A DNA stretch of 64,000 bases, from NCBI GenBank assembly GCA_031296915.1, contig JAVDPC010000006.1, forward strand, positions 124,001 to 188,000, written 5' to 3'. The notes under the pieces are model-generated. The model did no database searches. It saw only the letters and a program-made list of their open reading frames with translations, and was not told the origin of the DNA. Origin of the DNA: Cerasicoccus frondis. GTDB lineage: Bacteria; Verrucomicrobiota; Verrucomicrobiia; Opitutales; Cerasicoccaceae. Positions 18,691-28,228 of this stretch are shown in pieces. The translations under genes and the position numbers were made by a program. How positions within the stretch are numbered: position 1 is the first letter of the stretch; each line of letters starts with the position of its first letter.

Positions 18691-18966
18691 GCTAGAGCAC
18701 TTTTCATCTAGATTGGCCGATCAGGCCGCAGTGCTTTTTCGTGTCCAGCAAGGCGGCTTGAGCGTCGCAGGCTGGAAGCCTGTGAGCGAAAAGCCAACAA
18801 CGCTGGCGCGGAAAAGCACTCGGTTTAGGGCTTGGGGCCAGATTGGAAGTTCGCGGCGTTGGCATTTCAATCACGGGCTTCCAGCCCGCTCAATCAAAGC
18901 CGCCTTGCGCTGCATCCAATCTCTAACCCACCTGACTCGGCCAATCTAGATGAAAAGTGCTCTAGC
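18691..18966. repeat. 276-bp palindromic MITE-like element
   Basis: The two ends are inverted copies of each other. The left arm from 18691 (GCTAGAGCACTTTTCATCTA and onward to about 18725) matches the reverse complement of the right arm, 18931-18966, with only a small difference near the inner end. The symmetry continues inward: AAGGCGGCTT, GGCTGGAAGCC and GCCAACA-type blocks occur on both sides in opposite orientation. The whole element could therefore fold into one long imperfect hairpin. It encodes no protein. The size, terminal inverted repeats and lack of coding capacity fit a non-autonomous transposable element. No target duplication is obvious, and no second copy is seen in this window. 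Confidence 0.7.
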
Positions 18967-19084
18967 CATGCCTTCTATCCACACCATAACCTGCTAGCTA
19001 AGCGCAGCATTCTTACAGGAATTCAATTACATGGCGCTGAATTGAAAATGGGCAATTCAGGCAATCAATCTTGGCGTAGCTGGG

Positions 19085-22000
19085 CTACTTGTTGACCGGC
19101 TCGACCAACACCCAGCCTTCGTTGCGGATGAGTGGCTCGGCCTTCTTGAACTTCATGGTCTGTGTTTGCGGACCACGGCGAATCGTGACCGTTTCGTTGC
19201 GACCAATTTTCGGGATGTTCACGACCGGCTCAGCCTTCTTCACCTTAGGCAACTTCGCTTGCTGCTGGGAAGCGACAGCCAAACCGCCGGAGCCAACCCC
19301 CTGCCCTTGCGCCACCGCTCCTTCGTCAGGACCGCTCATTTGCGCCTTTTGCTGCATCATCTGCTGCGAGCGAATGTGCGCTTCGAGCGAGGTCGAACTG
19401 CGGAACAGCCGACGGCAAAGCTCATTGCGGACACGCCCCATCATTTCCTGGAAGTAGGTAAAGGCCTCGGTTTTAAATTCAATCAACGGGTCCCTCTGGG
19501 CGTGACTGCGCAAGTAGATCGCCTTACGCAGGTCTTCAATCTCCGTCAGGTGGTCCTGCCAATTGTTATCGATCGAAATCGTAATGAGCTTACGCTGAAG
19601 GCCAACAATATGGTCCGAGTCTTCGAGTGCTTCCTTCTCGTCATACACCTTGCCTACAGCACTGATCAAGGTCGGCACGACTTCGCTCGGGCTCTTCCCC
19701 GCGAGGTCTTCCGCCTTCAGGGAAATCGGGAAATGACTGTTGAGCCAACTAAGGAGGTTCTCCAAGTCTTCGGTGCTGGGCTCCTTGCCAGCAGGCGCAA
19801 TGGCGTCCCAGCGATCCTCCAGTTCCTCCTCGATCATTTCGAAAATGATGTCGCGCGGTGTATCACTATGCAATGCGTCGTTACGCACGCCATAGACAAC
19901 CTCACGCTGGCGATTGAGCACTTCGTCAAATTGCAGCAAACGCTTGCGGACCGAATAGTGCTGCTGCTCGACCTTCTTCTGCGCCGACTCGATGGAGCGG
20001 TTCAGTAAGGGGTGTTCGAGCACTTCGCCCTCGTTAAAGGTGCTTTGCAGGATCTTCGAAATCGGCCCGGCGTTCGCAAAGAGGCGCATCAAGTCGTCTT
20101 CCAGTGAGATGAAGAACTTCGTGATACCTGGATCGCCCTGACGCGAGCAACGACCACGAAGCTGACGATCAATACGGCGTGACTCGTTGCGCTCGGTGCC
20201 AAGCACCATCAGGCCGCCAAGGTCGCGAACGCCCTCGCCCAGCTTGATATCGGTGCCGCGGCCCGCCATGTTGGTCGCCACGGTCACGGCGCCGCGCTGG
20301 CCTGCACTCGCGACGATTTCCGCCTCCTGCTGGTGGTATTTCGCATTGAGGACCGAGTGCTTGATCTTGCGCTTCGTCAGCAGCTTACTGATGTCTTCCG
20401 AAGAAATAACTGACGTTGTGCCGAGCAGGACGGGTTGACCGCGCTCGTGTGCGGCGGCGACTTCTTCAACTACGGCCGCGAACTTTTCACGCTCGGTCTT
20501 GTAAATGACGTCGTTTTCGTCGATGCGAATGCAAGGCTTGTTGGTCGGGATGACCATGACATCGAGGTTATAGATGTCGTGAAATTCCTGCACCTCGGTT
20601 TCCGCCGTACCGGTCATCCCAGCAAGCTTTTCATAGAGGCGGAAGTAATTCTGAATCGTGATCGTCGCGTAGGTCTTTGTCTCCTTCTCGATCTTCACGT
20701 TTTCCTTGGCTTCCACGGCTTGGTGGAGGCCCTCGGACCAACGACGCCCTGGCATTGGGCGACCGGTGTTTTCGTCGATGATCACGACCTTGCCCTCTTC
20801 GGAAACGACATATTGCTTGTCGCGCTCGTAGAGGGAGTAAGCGCGGAGCAATTGGCTGATGCAGTGGAGATCCTCACTCTGCTGGGCGAAGCTGGCTTCC
20901 GCAGCCTGCTTGGCCTTCATCTTGGCTTCGTCGTCCAGGCTTTCGTCGCGGTCGATTTCGATAAATTCGGTCGGCAAATCCGGCATCACGAACGCATCCG
21001 GATCGCCTGGGCGCAGGGAATTTCGACCTGCCTCGGTGAGGTCTGCCTGATGCTGCTTTTCGTCAATCTGGTAAAATAGCTCTTCCTTCAGCGCGTAAAG
21101 CTGCTGCTTGTTGAAGTCCAGATGCATCTCAGCGTCATACTTTTCGAACGCCAAGCGGACATCACCGCGCTCCATGAGACGCATGAAGGTCGGGTTCTTC
21201 GGCATGCCAAGTTTGACTTGTAGCATCTTGTAAAATGCGCCTTCGCGGTCCGCCTCTTCCTTGTCCAGTTCGCCCTTGGCTTCGGCAATCAGCTTATTGC
21301 AGAGCTTGAATTGAGCGGATACGAGTTTTTGAATGCCGGGCTTGTGCTCCTGAAACGGCGCTTCGCGGTCTTCGGCCATCGGGCCGGAAATAATGAGCGG
21401 CGTGCGGGCTTCGTCGATGAGGATAGAGTCAATTTCGTCAACGATGCAGTAATAGTGATCCTTCTGAACTTGCTGCTCCTTCGTGCCGGCCATGCCGTTG
21501 TCACGGAGGTAATCGAAGCCAAATTCTGACGCGGTGCCGTAGGTTAAATTACACAGGTAGGCCGCGCGCTTTTCCTCATTAGGTTGCTGATTACGGAGGA
21601 CGCCGATGGTAAGACCAAGGTATTTAAAAAGATGCCCCATCCACTCGGCGTCACGTTGCGCCAAGTATTCGTTGACGGTGACAAGCTGGCAATTACGACC
21701 AGAAAGCGCATTGAGGTAAAGGGGCAGCGTCGAAACGAGCGTCTTACCTTCACCGGTGGCCATTTCCGCGATCTTGTTGTCGTGCAAGGCCATACCGCCA
21801 ATAAGCTGGCAGTCGTAGTGAATCATGTTCCACGTGTCCTGCGTGCCGGTGTATTCAATCGGCTGCCCGCAGAGACGGCGCGCGGCGTTCTTACAGACGG
21901 CAAACGCCTCGGGCAAGATGCTGTCGAGGATCTCTTTGTTCAGGTCGACGAGCTTGTCGTGGTCAGCATTATCGCCGCCGAGCTTTTCCTTACCTTCCTT

Positions 22001-22174
22001 CCAGGCTTCCTGGTAGCGCGCCATGAGCTCCGGGGTCTTGGCCTTGAGCTGCTCTTCGGTCAGCGACTGGTATTCCTGCTCCAGTTGGTTAATCTTGTCT
22101 ACGATGGGCTGCGCCCGCTTGTAGAACTTGCGGTAATGGCTACCCGAAAACTTCTTAAGAATGGATCCGATCAT
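19085..22174 (-). CDS. secA: Preprotein translocase ATPase SecA
   Basis: The 1029-residue protein begins [17 protein letters not shown] and has the SecA motor layout. Walker A is [17 protein letters not shown] near residue 137. The DEAD-type motif lies in [21 protein letters not shown] near residue 245. The second RecA-like domain has [13 protein letters not shown]. It drives post-translational export through SecYEG. At 1029 residues it is longer than the roughly 900 of E. coli, because of an acidic insertion around residues 300-440. The C-terminus ends in a Lys-rich segment and WVLVEPVNK. It lacks the usual zinc-binding CxC...CH motif that contacts SecB. No Shine-Dalgarno sequence is seen before the ATG. 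Confidence 0.97.
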   Translation of the reverse strand: MIGSILKKFSGSHYRKFYKRAQPIVDKINQLEQEYQSLTEEQLKAKTPELMARYQEAWKEGKEKLGGDNADHDKLVDLNKEILDSILPEAFAVCKNAARRLCGQPIEYTGTQDTWNMIHYDCQLIGGMALHDNKIAEMATGEGKTLVSTLPLYLNALSGRNCQLVTVNEYLAQRDAEWMGHLFKYLGLTIGVLRNQQPNEEKRAAYLCNLTYGTASEFGFDYLRDNGMAGTKEQQVQKDHYYCIVDEIDSILIDEARTPLIISGPMAEDREAPFQEHKPGIQKLVSAQFKLCNKLIAEAKGELDKEEADREGAFYKMLQVKLGMPKNPTFMRLMERGDVRLAFEKYDAEMHLDFNKQQLYALKEELFYQIDEKQHQADLTEAGRNSLRPGDPDAFVMPDLPTEFIEIDRDESLDDEAKMKAKQAAEASFAQQSEDLHCISQLLRAYSLYERDKQYVVSEEGKVVIIDENTGRPMPGRRWSEGLHQAVEAKENVKIEKETKTYATITIQNYFRLYEKLAGMTGTAETEVQEFHDIYNLDVMVIPTNKPCIRIDENDVIYKTEREKFAAVVEEVAAAHERGQPVLLGTTSVISSEDISKLLTKRKIKHSVLNAKYHQQEAEIVASAGQRGAVTVATNMAGRGTDIKLGEGVRDLGGLMVLGTERNESRRIDRQLRGRCSRQGDPGITKFFISLEDDLMRLFANAGPISKILQSTFNEGEVLEHPLLNRSIESAQKKVEQQHYSVRKRLLQFDEVLNRQREVVYGVRNDALHSDTPRDIIFEMIEEELEDRWDAIAPAGKEPSTEDLENLLSWLNSHFPISLKAEDLAGKSPSEVVPTLISAVGKVYDEKEALEDSDHIVGLQRKLITISIDNNWQDHLTEIEDLRKAIYLRSHAQRDPLIEFKTEAFTYFQEMMGRVRNELCRRLFRSSTSLEAHIRSQQMMQQKAQMSGPDEGAVAQGQGVGSGGLAVASQQQAKLPKVKKAEPVVNIPKIGRNETVTIRRGPQTQTMKFKKAEPLIRNEGWVLVEPVNK

Positions 22175-22334
22175 TTGGGAATGGGCAATTTAGCGAATGG
22201 GACACCCTGAGACGCGTTTGGTTCGCCGTCAACGGCGTTTTCCCTTGAATCTGCCAGCTCTCTATCGGCCAAATCTCAGTGACCATGCGCTCCCGGCAGT
22301 CGCTGAAAATGGGTCAGCCAAAGTATTTTCTTAT

Positions 22335-23489
22335 TTAAAGATCAATGTCTTCGCGCTTGTAGGCCTTTTTGACATCCTCAGTGAGTTGCTCGTAACTGCG
22401 GCCAGCCAAAAGTATTTTTCGAGCCTCGGCATCACTAACGCCTGTTTCGATTGCGCGAACATAGGCATATAAGCGACGCCCCTCGCCCTCCCCATCCAAA
22501 TGCAGGTAATAATTAATCAGCAAAAACGCCGACAGGTAATATTCGCCCAGCAAATCCGGCGCTTTGGTGAAATTTGCATTCCACGCTGCCCCGGTCATCG
22601 TCATCAGTGTCTCCAAGTTCACCAACCTGGACGCACCACGCCGAGAAACGCGGTCAAACTCATCGAGTTCGCGCTTATCGAAGCGAAATTCGCCGTCATC
22701 ATAGGGCACGCTTTCCATGTAAACAGCCAGCCCCTCAATTAACCAGGGCGGCAAGCGACTCAGCCATTCATGATGCAGTTGATGCGTTATTTCATGGATC
22801 AAGGTGCTGTGATCCCCGGAATCATCCGAAGTATAACCGCTAGAGGACTTCTTAACGCCAAGGCTGGCCAGCGGAGTCCAGATTTCTCGCTTGCTCGAAA
22901 AATAAACGCCACCTGAGTTTGGCAGACCACCCGCCGCATAGTAATCCATTTTATTTTCAAAAAGGCGGGTCACAAAATACGATTCGATCGGCTGCGGCTT
23001 CCACTCCAGCGGAAAAACCTGCATGGCCGAATAAGTTGCCTCAAATATCTTGCTAAACTCACGCACCACTTTCCGTGAGAGCTTCACATCCGAATGAAAC
23101 TCGAAATTCGTAGTGCGGTAGATGTATTCACGGGCATCATTATCCTCCTGAACGACTTCTACTTCGTAGTCATCGGGCAAACCGACGCGCCGAGGCCACT
23201 GCAAACCGTCAAATTCCTTTACGGGGCCCTGCTCTGCGGATTTTGATTCCTCCGCGAACTTGAACGATTCGATGAAAATCTGATCTTCTGCGGACAACGA
23301 CGAAATCGGAAATGAAAACATCCGGCCATCAGCAACTCTTTTAATCTTCACATGATCGGCGTCTACGGCGATAAACTCCGCTTCAACCTGCTGCCCAGCA
23401 TTATTGGTCCAAATCCTTGTTTCCCCCTGCGCCAGCCAGGGAGTCATGAGGATTAAAACCAGGAAACAATGTTTCAGCACCAGCCACAT
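22335..23489 (-). CDS. Secreted zinc metallopeptidase with SHD1-type domain
   Basis: A signal peptide (about residues 1-22, ending WLAQG) leads a 384-residue protein. Residues 24-75 look like an SHD1 domain: RIWTNNAG, then a run ending FPISSLSAEDQIFI. The catalytic part has HEITH at residues 232-236, the zinc-binding HExxH, and WLIEGLAVYME (Glu252), a likely third ligand in the gluzincin manner. This matches the peptidase MA / DUF1570 type of protein common in Planctomycetes and Verrucomicrobia. It probably acts outside the inner membrane. The substrate is unknown. It diverges from tsaE over about 30 bp and lies upstream of secA on the same strand, with a 160-bp gap. Confidence 0.75.
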   Translation of the reverse strand: MWLVLKHCFLVLILMTPWLAQGETRIWTNNAGQQVEAEFIAVDADHVKIKRVADGRMFSFPISSLSAEDQIFIESFKFAEESKSAEQGPVKEFDGLQWPRRVGLPDDYEVEVVQEDNDAREYIYRTTNFEFHSDVKLSRKVVREFSKIFEATYSAMQVFPLEWKPQPIESYFVTRLFENKMDYYAAGGLPNSGGVYFSSKREIWTPLASLGVKKSSSGYTSDDSGDHSTLIHEITHQLHHEWLSRLPPWLIEGLAVYMESVPYDDGEFRFDKRELDEFDRVSRRGASRLVNLETLMTMTGAAWNANFTKAPDLLGEYYLSAFLLINYYLHLDGEGEGRRLYAYVRAIETGVSDAEARKILLAGRSYEQLTEDVKKAYKREDIDL

Positions 23490-23522
23490 TGAAATGCTTG
23501 CGCGGCGGCCCAGTCAATATCG

Positions 23523-23972
23523 ATGGACGACCTTTTTGCACAATTAGCAGTGGGCATAAACACTGCCACCCCTGCGGAAACCGAGAAACTCGCGGCTGAC
23601 TTCGCGCTGCGACTGCCAACCAATAGCACGCTGGCTCTCTACGGCGATCTCGGCGCCGGCAAGAGCACTTTTGTTCGCGGATTGGCGCGGGCTTGGGGCA
23701 TCAACCAACCCATCACAAGCCCAACCTACAATCTGCTCAACTGCTATCAAGGCGACCGCCAACTGCTCCATCTGGACGCATACCGCCTCGAAACGCCTGA
23801 CTCCGCCGAAGATTTACTGATTGAAGACCTGCAACGCGCCCCCTGGACGTTGGCCATAGAATGGCCGCAAAAGGTGCCGGACTACTGGCTGCAAGACGCT
23901 TTTCACCTGGATTTGCGGATCAATGGCTCAGGTCGCCGCCTGCAACTGATCAAAATCCACAAAGACCGTTAG
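23523..23972 (+). CDS. tsaE: tRNA threonylcarbamoyladenosine biosynthesis ATPase TsaE
   Basis: This 149-residue protein is the usual length of TsaE (YjeE). Walker A is GDLGAGKSTFVRGLARAWG near residue 42. The switch-like SPTYNLLNCYQ, the HLDAYRL motif and the late IEWPQKVPDYW are all family hallmarks. TsaE is the ATPase that works with TsaB and TsaD to make the t6A modification at position 37 of ANN-decoding tRNAs. TsaB, TsaC and TsaD are not in the window. No clear ribosome-binding site precedes the ATG at 23523. The tRNA-Leu gene lies downstream on the other strand. Confidence 0.93.
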   Translation: MDDLFAQLAVGINTATPAETEKLAADFALRLPTNSTLALYGDLGAGKSTFVRGLARAWGINQPITSPTYNLLNCYQGDRQLLHLDAYRLETPDSAEDLLIEDLQRAPWTLAIEWPQKVPDYWLQDAFHLDLRINGSGRRLQLIKIHKDR

Positions 23973-24012
23973 GCTTTTTGAATTTCCCTCATTTTGAAAA
24001 ACCGAATCAAAA

Positions 24013-24098
24013 TGGTGCTCAGGGCGGGACTCGAACCCGCACGTCCATAGGACACTACCCCCTCAAGATAGCGTGTCTACCAATTCCACCACCTGAGC
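24013..24098 (-). tRNA. tRNA-Leu (anticodon GAG)
   Basis: Read on the minus strand, a class II tRNA with a seven-base acceptor stem (GCTCAGG / CCTGAGC) is complete. The D arm contains TGGTGGAATTGGTAGACA. The anticodon stem is CTATC/GGTAG and its loop TTGAGGG reads GAG, decoding CUC and CUU leucine codons. The extra arm TGTCCTATGGACGT is long, as expected for leucine. The T arm is GCGGG-TTCGAGT-CCCGC. The discriminator A and an encoded CCA end at 24013. The gene is 86 nt including CCA and lies between tsaE and the start of the next gene. Confidence 0.96.
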
Positions 24099-24308
24099 AA
24101 TTTGGGAAAACGGACTAGAAAACGCTTCCTCGGCCAAGGTTCAACCAAAAATTTCAACAAATTTCGATTTATTTAAAATCTTTGCTCGCACTTGAATTGT
24201 GAAAATACATGAATCAGGCACGAATCCCGCTTTTTTATTGGCCAAACTGTGAATACCCCTACTAACCTAGGTGCTACATCGAAAACTAATCCGGCTGCCG
24301 CGCTACGC

Positions 24309-26126
24309 ATGTCCGACTCATCTGATAAGTCAAAATCCGAGAAACCCCTGTCTCTCGATCTAAGTCAACTACAGGACCTATCCATAGGCCCTGACTGGAG
24401 CGATGCTGCTCGCTCGGCGGAATCCCGCAAGAGCAAGCAACACCCTGGTGCGAAATCCGGCAAAGGACCGGCAAGGGACAGACGCCCAGACCGCCCCCCC
24501 CGGCGGCGGGAGTTTGGCCAAGACTCTAGCCCCGGTGGCGACCAGTCCGAACGCCGTGGGCCACGTCGTGGCGGCGGGCCTCGCGGAGAGCGCCGAGGCG
24601 GAGGCCAGCATGGAGGACGGCAGGAGTCACGGGCTCCGTTCAAGCCGATCGTCGACGTCGCCTTCTATCCGGAAGACGCCCCTTTCAAAGCCTTGTGCCA
24701 TGCCATGCGCTCGAATTGCCGCACCTACGAGCTATTCGAAATCGCACGACTCATTTTAGAGAAACCCGAGCGGTTCGTTGTCGTCCTTCATCCCAAAAAG
24801 GACGAGGGCCCACAAGAATTCTACATCAGTGTTCCAGACGGCCTGCCCTTCTCAAGCGAGGAGCAGGTAATTGCTCATGTGCTCAAGCACCACATTGACA
24901 AGTTTGTTGACACCGAAGAAGTGGAAGTCGAGCCGCCAAGCGGAAACTTCCCCGTAGTCAACCGCTGCGGTGTCACCGGTGCGCTCATCGGCCCACCCAA
25001 TTACCACCGATATCAGGCTTTGGTGACCGAGCACCACGCACTCCATGTCCCCAACATGCCCTTTGAGAAGTTCACTTCGCGCATCGAATCCGTCCGTGAT
25101 GAAGAAGTCGTCGCACAGTGGATCGAGCAGATGCGTAAGGAAACACGCTACAAATTGAAAACCGCAGATGAGCTCGTCGAAGGGTTCGACAACTTGGAGT
25201 CGCTGAAATTTTACCTGACCAGCAAACGTAAGGCGGAAATCGTCCGCACCACGCACCAAGCACGCTTCTCTGGCCAGCAGGCGGAATCCCTGCCCAAGGG
25301 CCCGCTTCGTGACTCAATCTTCGGTTGGCGCGAACAACAAACTCGCTTCCCACTGGAAACGGCGAACAACCTGCGTGGTCGCCTGCGCCGGATGCACTTC
25401 ACCATCTACAAGCGTGGCTCAAAGGGCGCATCTTATGTCTGCGCCGTGAAGCGCAAGTTCCGCAATTCGCAAACCCGGCTTGCTGAGTCCTTGCAAGAGC
25501 TCATTGATTTTATTGAGAAGCACCCGAATATCGATGTCGCACAGCTACCCGAAAAGTACTTGGGCATAGATGTATCGGCGAAGACAATTGATCCACCGCA
25601 GGAAAAAGCGCCTGACATTGAGTCGGTTCCAGAAGAGGAAGCGGCAAAAATCGTGGAAGCCCACGAGCAGAAACGCGCGGCCAAGCAAAGCGAGGACTCT
25701 CCCAGTGAAGAGGCCGCAGAAGAAACACCTGCCGCAGAACCAGTCCAACCAGCCAAACCACCGGTCGAGCACTTGGAAGATCCCAATCTGCGTCAGATGA
25801 TCTTCGATTTACGTTGGTTGGTCACTGAAGGTTACGTCACCGAGTATGGCGATGGGCGTCTCTTCGCCCCTGCTCCGATGGAAGAGCACTCCACAAAGGA
25901 CGACGATAAAGAATCAGCCGCGCCCAAGGAGACAGTTGCTGAATCGTCCGAGGAATCTCCGGCCAAAACCGAAGAAGCATCGGTCGCAGAAACACCTGAG
26001 CAGCCCACACCGGAAAACGCACAACCCGAAGCAAAGGCCGAAACGTCAGAGCCCAGCGAACCTACGCAAACTGACGAGACATCCGCCTCGACTGAAGCAA
26101 AGGAAAAAGAAGCGACTTCTCGCTGA
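24309..26126 (+). CDS. Large conserved-type protein with RGG-rich N-terminus and acidic tail
   Basis: From ATG 24309 the protein has 605 residues (a GTG at 24249 would add 20). Residues about 40-115 are rich in Arg/Gly with RGG-like runs (PRRGGGPRGERRGGG), as in RNA-binding tails. A globular middle, about residues 120-450, opens VDVAFYPEDAPFKAL and contains the phrase VVNRCGVTGALIGPPNYHRYQ. The last 150 residues are acidic and Glu/Pro/Ala-rich, with a short ordered segment QMIFDLRWLVTEGYVTEYGDGRL. I do not recognise the core by name. The charge layout suggests RNA or ribosome contact; this is inference. It lies between tRNA-Leu and the efflux operon. Confidence 0.65.
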   Translation: MSDSSDKSKSEKPLSLDLSQLQDLSIGPDWSDAARSAESRKSKQHPGAKSGKGPARDRRPDRPPRRREFGQDSSPGGDQSERRGPRRGGGPRGERRGGGQHGGRQESRAPFKPIVDVAFYPEDAPFKALCHAMRSNCRTYELFEIARLILEKPERFVVVLHPKKDEGPQEFYISVPDGLPFSSEEQVIAHVLKHHIDKFVDTEEVEVEPPSGNFPVVNRCGVTGALIGPPNYHRYQALVTEHHALHVPNMPFEKFTSRIESVRDEEVVAQWIEQMRKETRYKLKTADELVEGFDNLESLKFYLTSKRKAEIVRTTHQARFSGQQAESLPKGPLRDSIFGWREQQTRFPLETANNLRGRLRRMHFTIYKRGSKGASYVCAVKRKFRNSQTRLAESLQELIDFIEKHPNIDVAQLPEKYLGIDVSAKTIDPPQEKAPDIESVPEEEAAKIVEAHEQKRAAKQSEDSPSEEAAEETPAAEPVQPAKPPVEHLEDPNLRQMIFDLRWLVTEGYVTEYGDGRLFAPAPMEEHSTKDDDKESAAPKETVAESSEESPAKTEEASVAETPEQPTPENAQPEAKAETSEPSEPTQTDETSASTEAKEKEATSR

Positions 26127-26349
26127 GTCGCTTCGACTTAGCTTCACTCTTTAATTGCCCATCCCTTGGGGAATTTGTGCATGCGCATGCGCTGAGCTTT
26201 TTGAGCGGCGATTAGCACGGTCGTCGTCGCGCCTTTACCATAAAGTCAAATTAAGTTCGGTTTTCTGGTAAGACTTAAAAAGAAAGTAGTGAATTCACTG
26301 GCCATCTGGTGATAGCTGCATTGCTTTGTCCATTTTGCCAGCTCCGATC

Positions 26350-28224
26350 ATGATACTCCGTTTGAAAAATGCTGCCTTTGTTTGCTTGTCCCTATTTACA
26401 ATTTGCTGGGGGAACTTGATCGTACATGCGGAAAATCCCGTCAAACCGGACACCATAGCGGAATCTCCATTGGAGTATGAATTGCCCGCCAATGAAGGCG
26501 TCACCGAGCCAGCGCGTGAAGCATTGGACGCTTGGAACCAGTCATCCAACGCGTATCCTGACTACGTTAGCGGCCTTGAGGCGGATGTGGACATCTTGCA
26601 AATCGTCCGCCGCAGTCCACTGGTCATGGACATCGACGCAGATATGTCACCGATGCAAATGACCCTCCGCGAATCAATCGATCTGGCGTTGGAGAAAAAC
26701 CTTGGTCTCAGCATTACGCGGTATTCGCCCGGTATTTCATTGGACGCCTTAACTGTCGCCGAAGCAGCATTTGACCCAACGCTGAATGCCAGCCTGACCG
26801 CAGGCGAGGACGCATTCCCCCCGTCAACATCCCTGGCTGGCGTTACCTCCGGACGAGCAGTCAACGCTGATCAACAATTTAATCTAAGCCTCGATAAGCA
26901 GTTCACCTACGGAACGGAGGTTTCCGTGGGCACACGGCTGAATCGCGCCACCACCAACTCCAGTAACGCCCTGCTCAATCCGGATTACACTTCCCGCCTG
27001 GGGTTAACCGTGCGGCAACCGCTTCTGGCGGGGTTTGGCGAAGCCGTCAATCTCGCGGCGGTGACCAAGGCGCAAATCGGGCTACGCTCCAGTCGCCTGC
27101 AAGTGCGACGCGAAGTCCTCGACTTGATAGCCGACGTCGAGATGGCCTATTGGAATCTCGCGGCTGCGCGCCAGCGTCAAGCGCTCTATGTTTCGAACCT
27201 AAGGCTGGCCAAATCCTTGCTCGAAGAAAACATCGAGCGCGAGCGCGTAGGCTTGGCTACGCGACTCGATGTTCTACAGGCCGAGGCGTCTTTGGCCGCC
27301 CGCAGCGAAGACGTCATTCTGGCTCAAGAGACCGCAGATAACGCCGAAGACGGCCTCAGATCCGTCCTCGGCATCCTATATTCCGAATCGCTCAAACCAA
27401 TCTCGGTCGAGCCTTTGCCCGAAAATGATCCGGAATTGCCGGAATTCCGGGCCAGCGTCACCGGCGCCCTAGCCAGTGACATGGACAGCCAGATTCAACT
27501 GGAGCTCATCGATCAATTAGAGGTCGACCGCCGAGTCGCCAACAACGACACCCTCCCCGATCTGGATTTTTTTGCCGGCGCTGGGGTGCTGGGCCGCGAA
27601 TCAAGCGCCGAACACTCCTACCAAAGCGCATTTGAATCCCGGGGCTACGATTGGAATGTCGGCCTGGAGTTTAGCATGCCTTGGGGAATGCGAGCCGAAG
27701 AAGCCCGCTTGCGCTCTTCAGTCCGTTCCATTTACCGGGCTGAAACGCGCTTGGCTGAAATCCAACAAGAGCTCATGCGCCGTCTGCGCCTGGCTTGGCG
27801 CTCGATCGCCTCTGGTCGGGAGCGCTTAGCCACGACTCGCGCCTCCCTCCGACTAAACCAGGAAAGTTTCCAGCAAGAACGAGCTCGCTACGACGCCGGG
27901 CTCTCCAATTTCCGCAATGTGCTGGAAGCCCAACGCGACTATGACGACGCGAAATTACGCCACCTGGCCGCACTCTACGACTTGCGTCAGGCTGTCGTGC
28001 TGCTGGCGAGACTGGATGGGCGCCTGCTGTCGCGTCACGGCTTTGACTGGGATGAGGTGGACGCTGAAACTCAAACCCCACCTGAACCAATTCCTCCACT
28101 TAGTGAGGAACGTTGGCCTGCTCCAGATTTCCAAAGCTATGACATCGACCCCTCCGAACTTCCTGCCAGCTACGGCGTCTCTCCCAATGCCCTCAGTGAA
28201 ACTTACCAAGGTTTAGAAAATTAG
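26350..28224 (+). CDS. TolC-family outer-membrane efflux protein
   Basis: From the ATG at 26350 (MILRLKNAAF) the protein is 624 residues with a signal peptide ending near IVHA. A frame open from TTG 26326 is longer but lacks support. The TolC opening MTLRESIDLALEKNLGLSI lies near residue 110. Two repeated halves with long alpha-hairpins follow, including ADVEMAYWNLAAARQRQALY and ALYDLRQAVVLLARLDGRLL. The 100 residues before the first repeat are unusual and acidic. It leads an operon of tolC-like, macA-like, ATPase and macB-like genes, all on the plus strand with small gaps. Together they should form a trans-envelope pump. The channel might also serve devBCA, which lacks its own. Confidence 0.88.
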   Translation: MILRLKNAAFVCLSLFTICWGNLIVHAENPVKPDTIAESPLEYELPANEGVTEPAREALDAWNQSSNAYPDYVSGLEADVDILQIVRRSPLVMDIDADMSPMQMTLRESIDLALEKNLGLSITRYSPGISLDALTVAEAAFDPTLNASLTAGEDAFPPSTSLAGVTSGRAVNADQQFNLSLDKQFTYGTEVSVGTRLNRATTNSSNALLNPDYTSRLGLTVRQPLLAGFGEAVNLAAVTKAQIGLRSSRLQVRREVLDLIADVEMAYWNLAAARQRQALYVSNLRLAKSLLEENIERERVGLATRLDVLQAEASLAARSEDVILAQETADNAEDGLRSVLGILYSESLKPISVEPLPENDPELPEFRASVTGALASDMDSQIQLELIDQLEVDRRVANNDTLPDLDFFAGAGVLGRESSAEHSYQSAFESRGYDWNVGLEFSMPWGMRAEEARLRSSVRSIYRAETRLAEIQQELMRRLRLAWRSIASGRERLATTRASLRLNQESFQQERARYDAGLSNFRNVLEAQRDYDDAKLRHLAALYDLRQAVVLLARLDGRLLSRHGFDWDEVDAETQTPPEPIPPLSEERWPAPDFQSYDIDPSELPASYGVSPNALSETYQGLEN

Positions 28225-28228
28225 CATC

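Noticed and set aside
19166..20008. 280-codon plus-strand frame opposite secA
   Set aside because: Shadow of the secA reading frame; no domain or ribosome-binding site.
26109..26134. GAAGCGAC...GTCGCTTC hairpin at the stop of the RGG-type gene
   Set aside because: No T-run directly after it, and half lies in the coding sequence; too weak to call.
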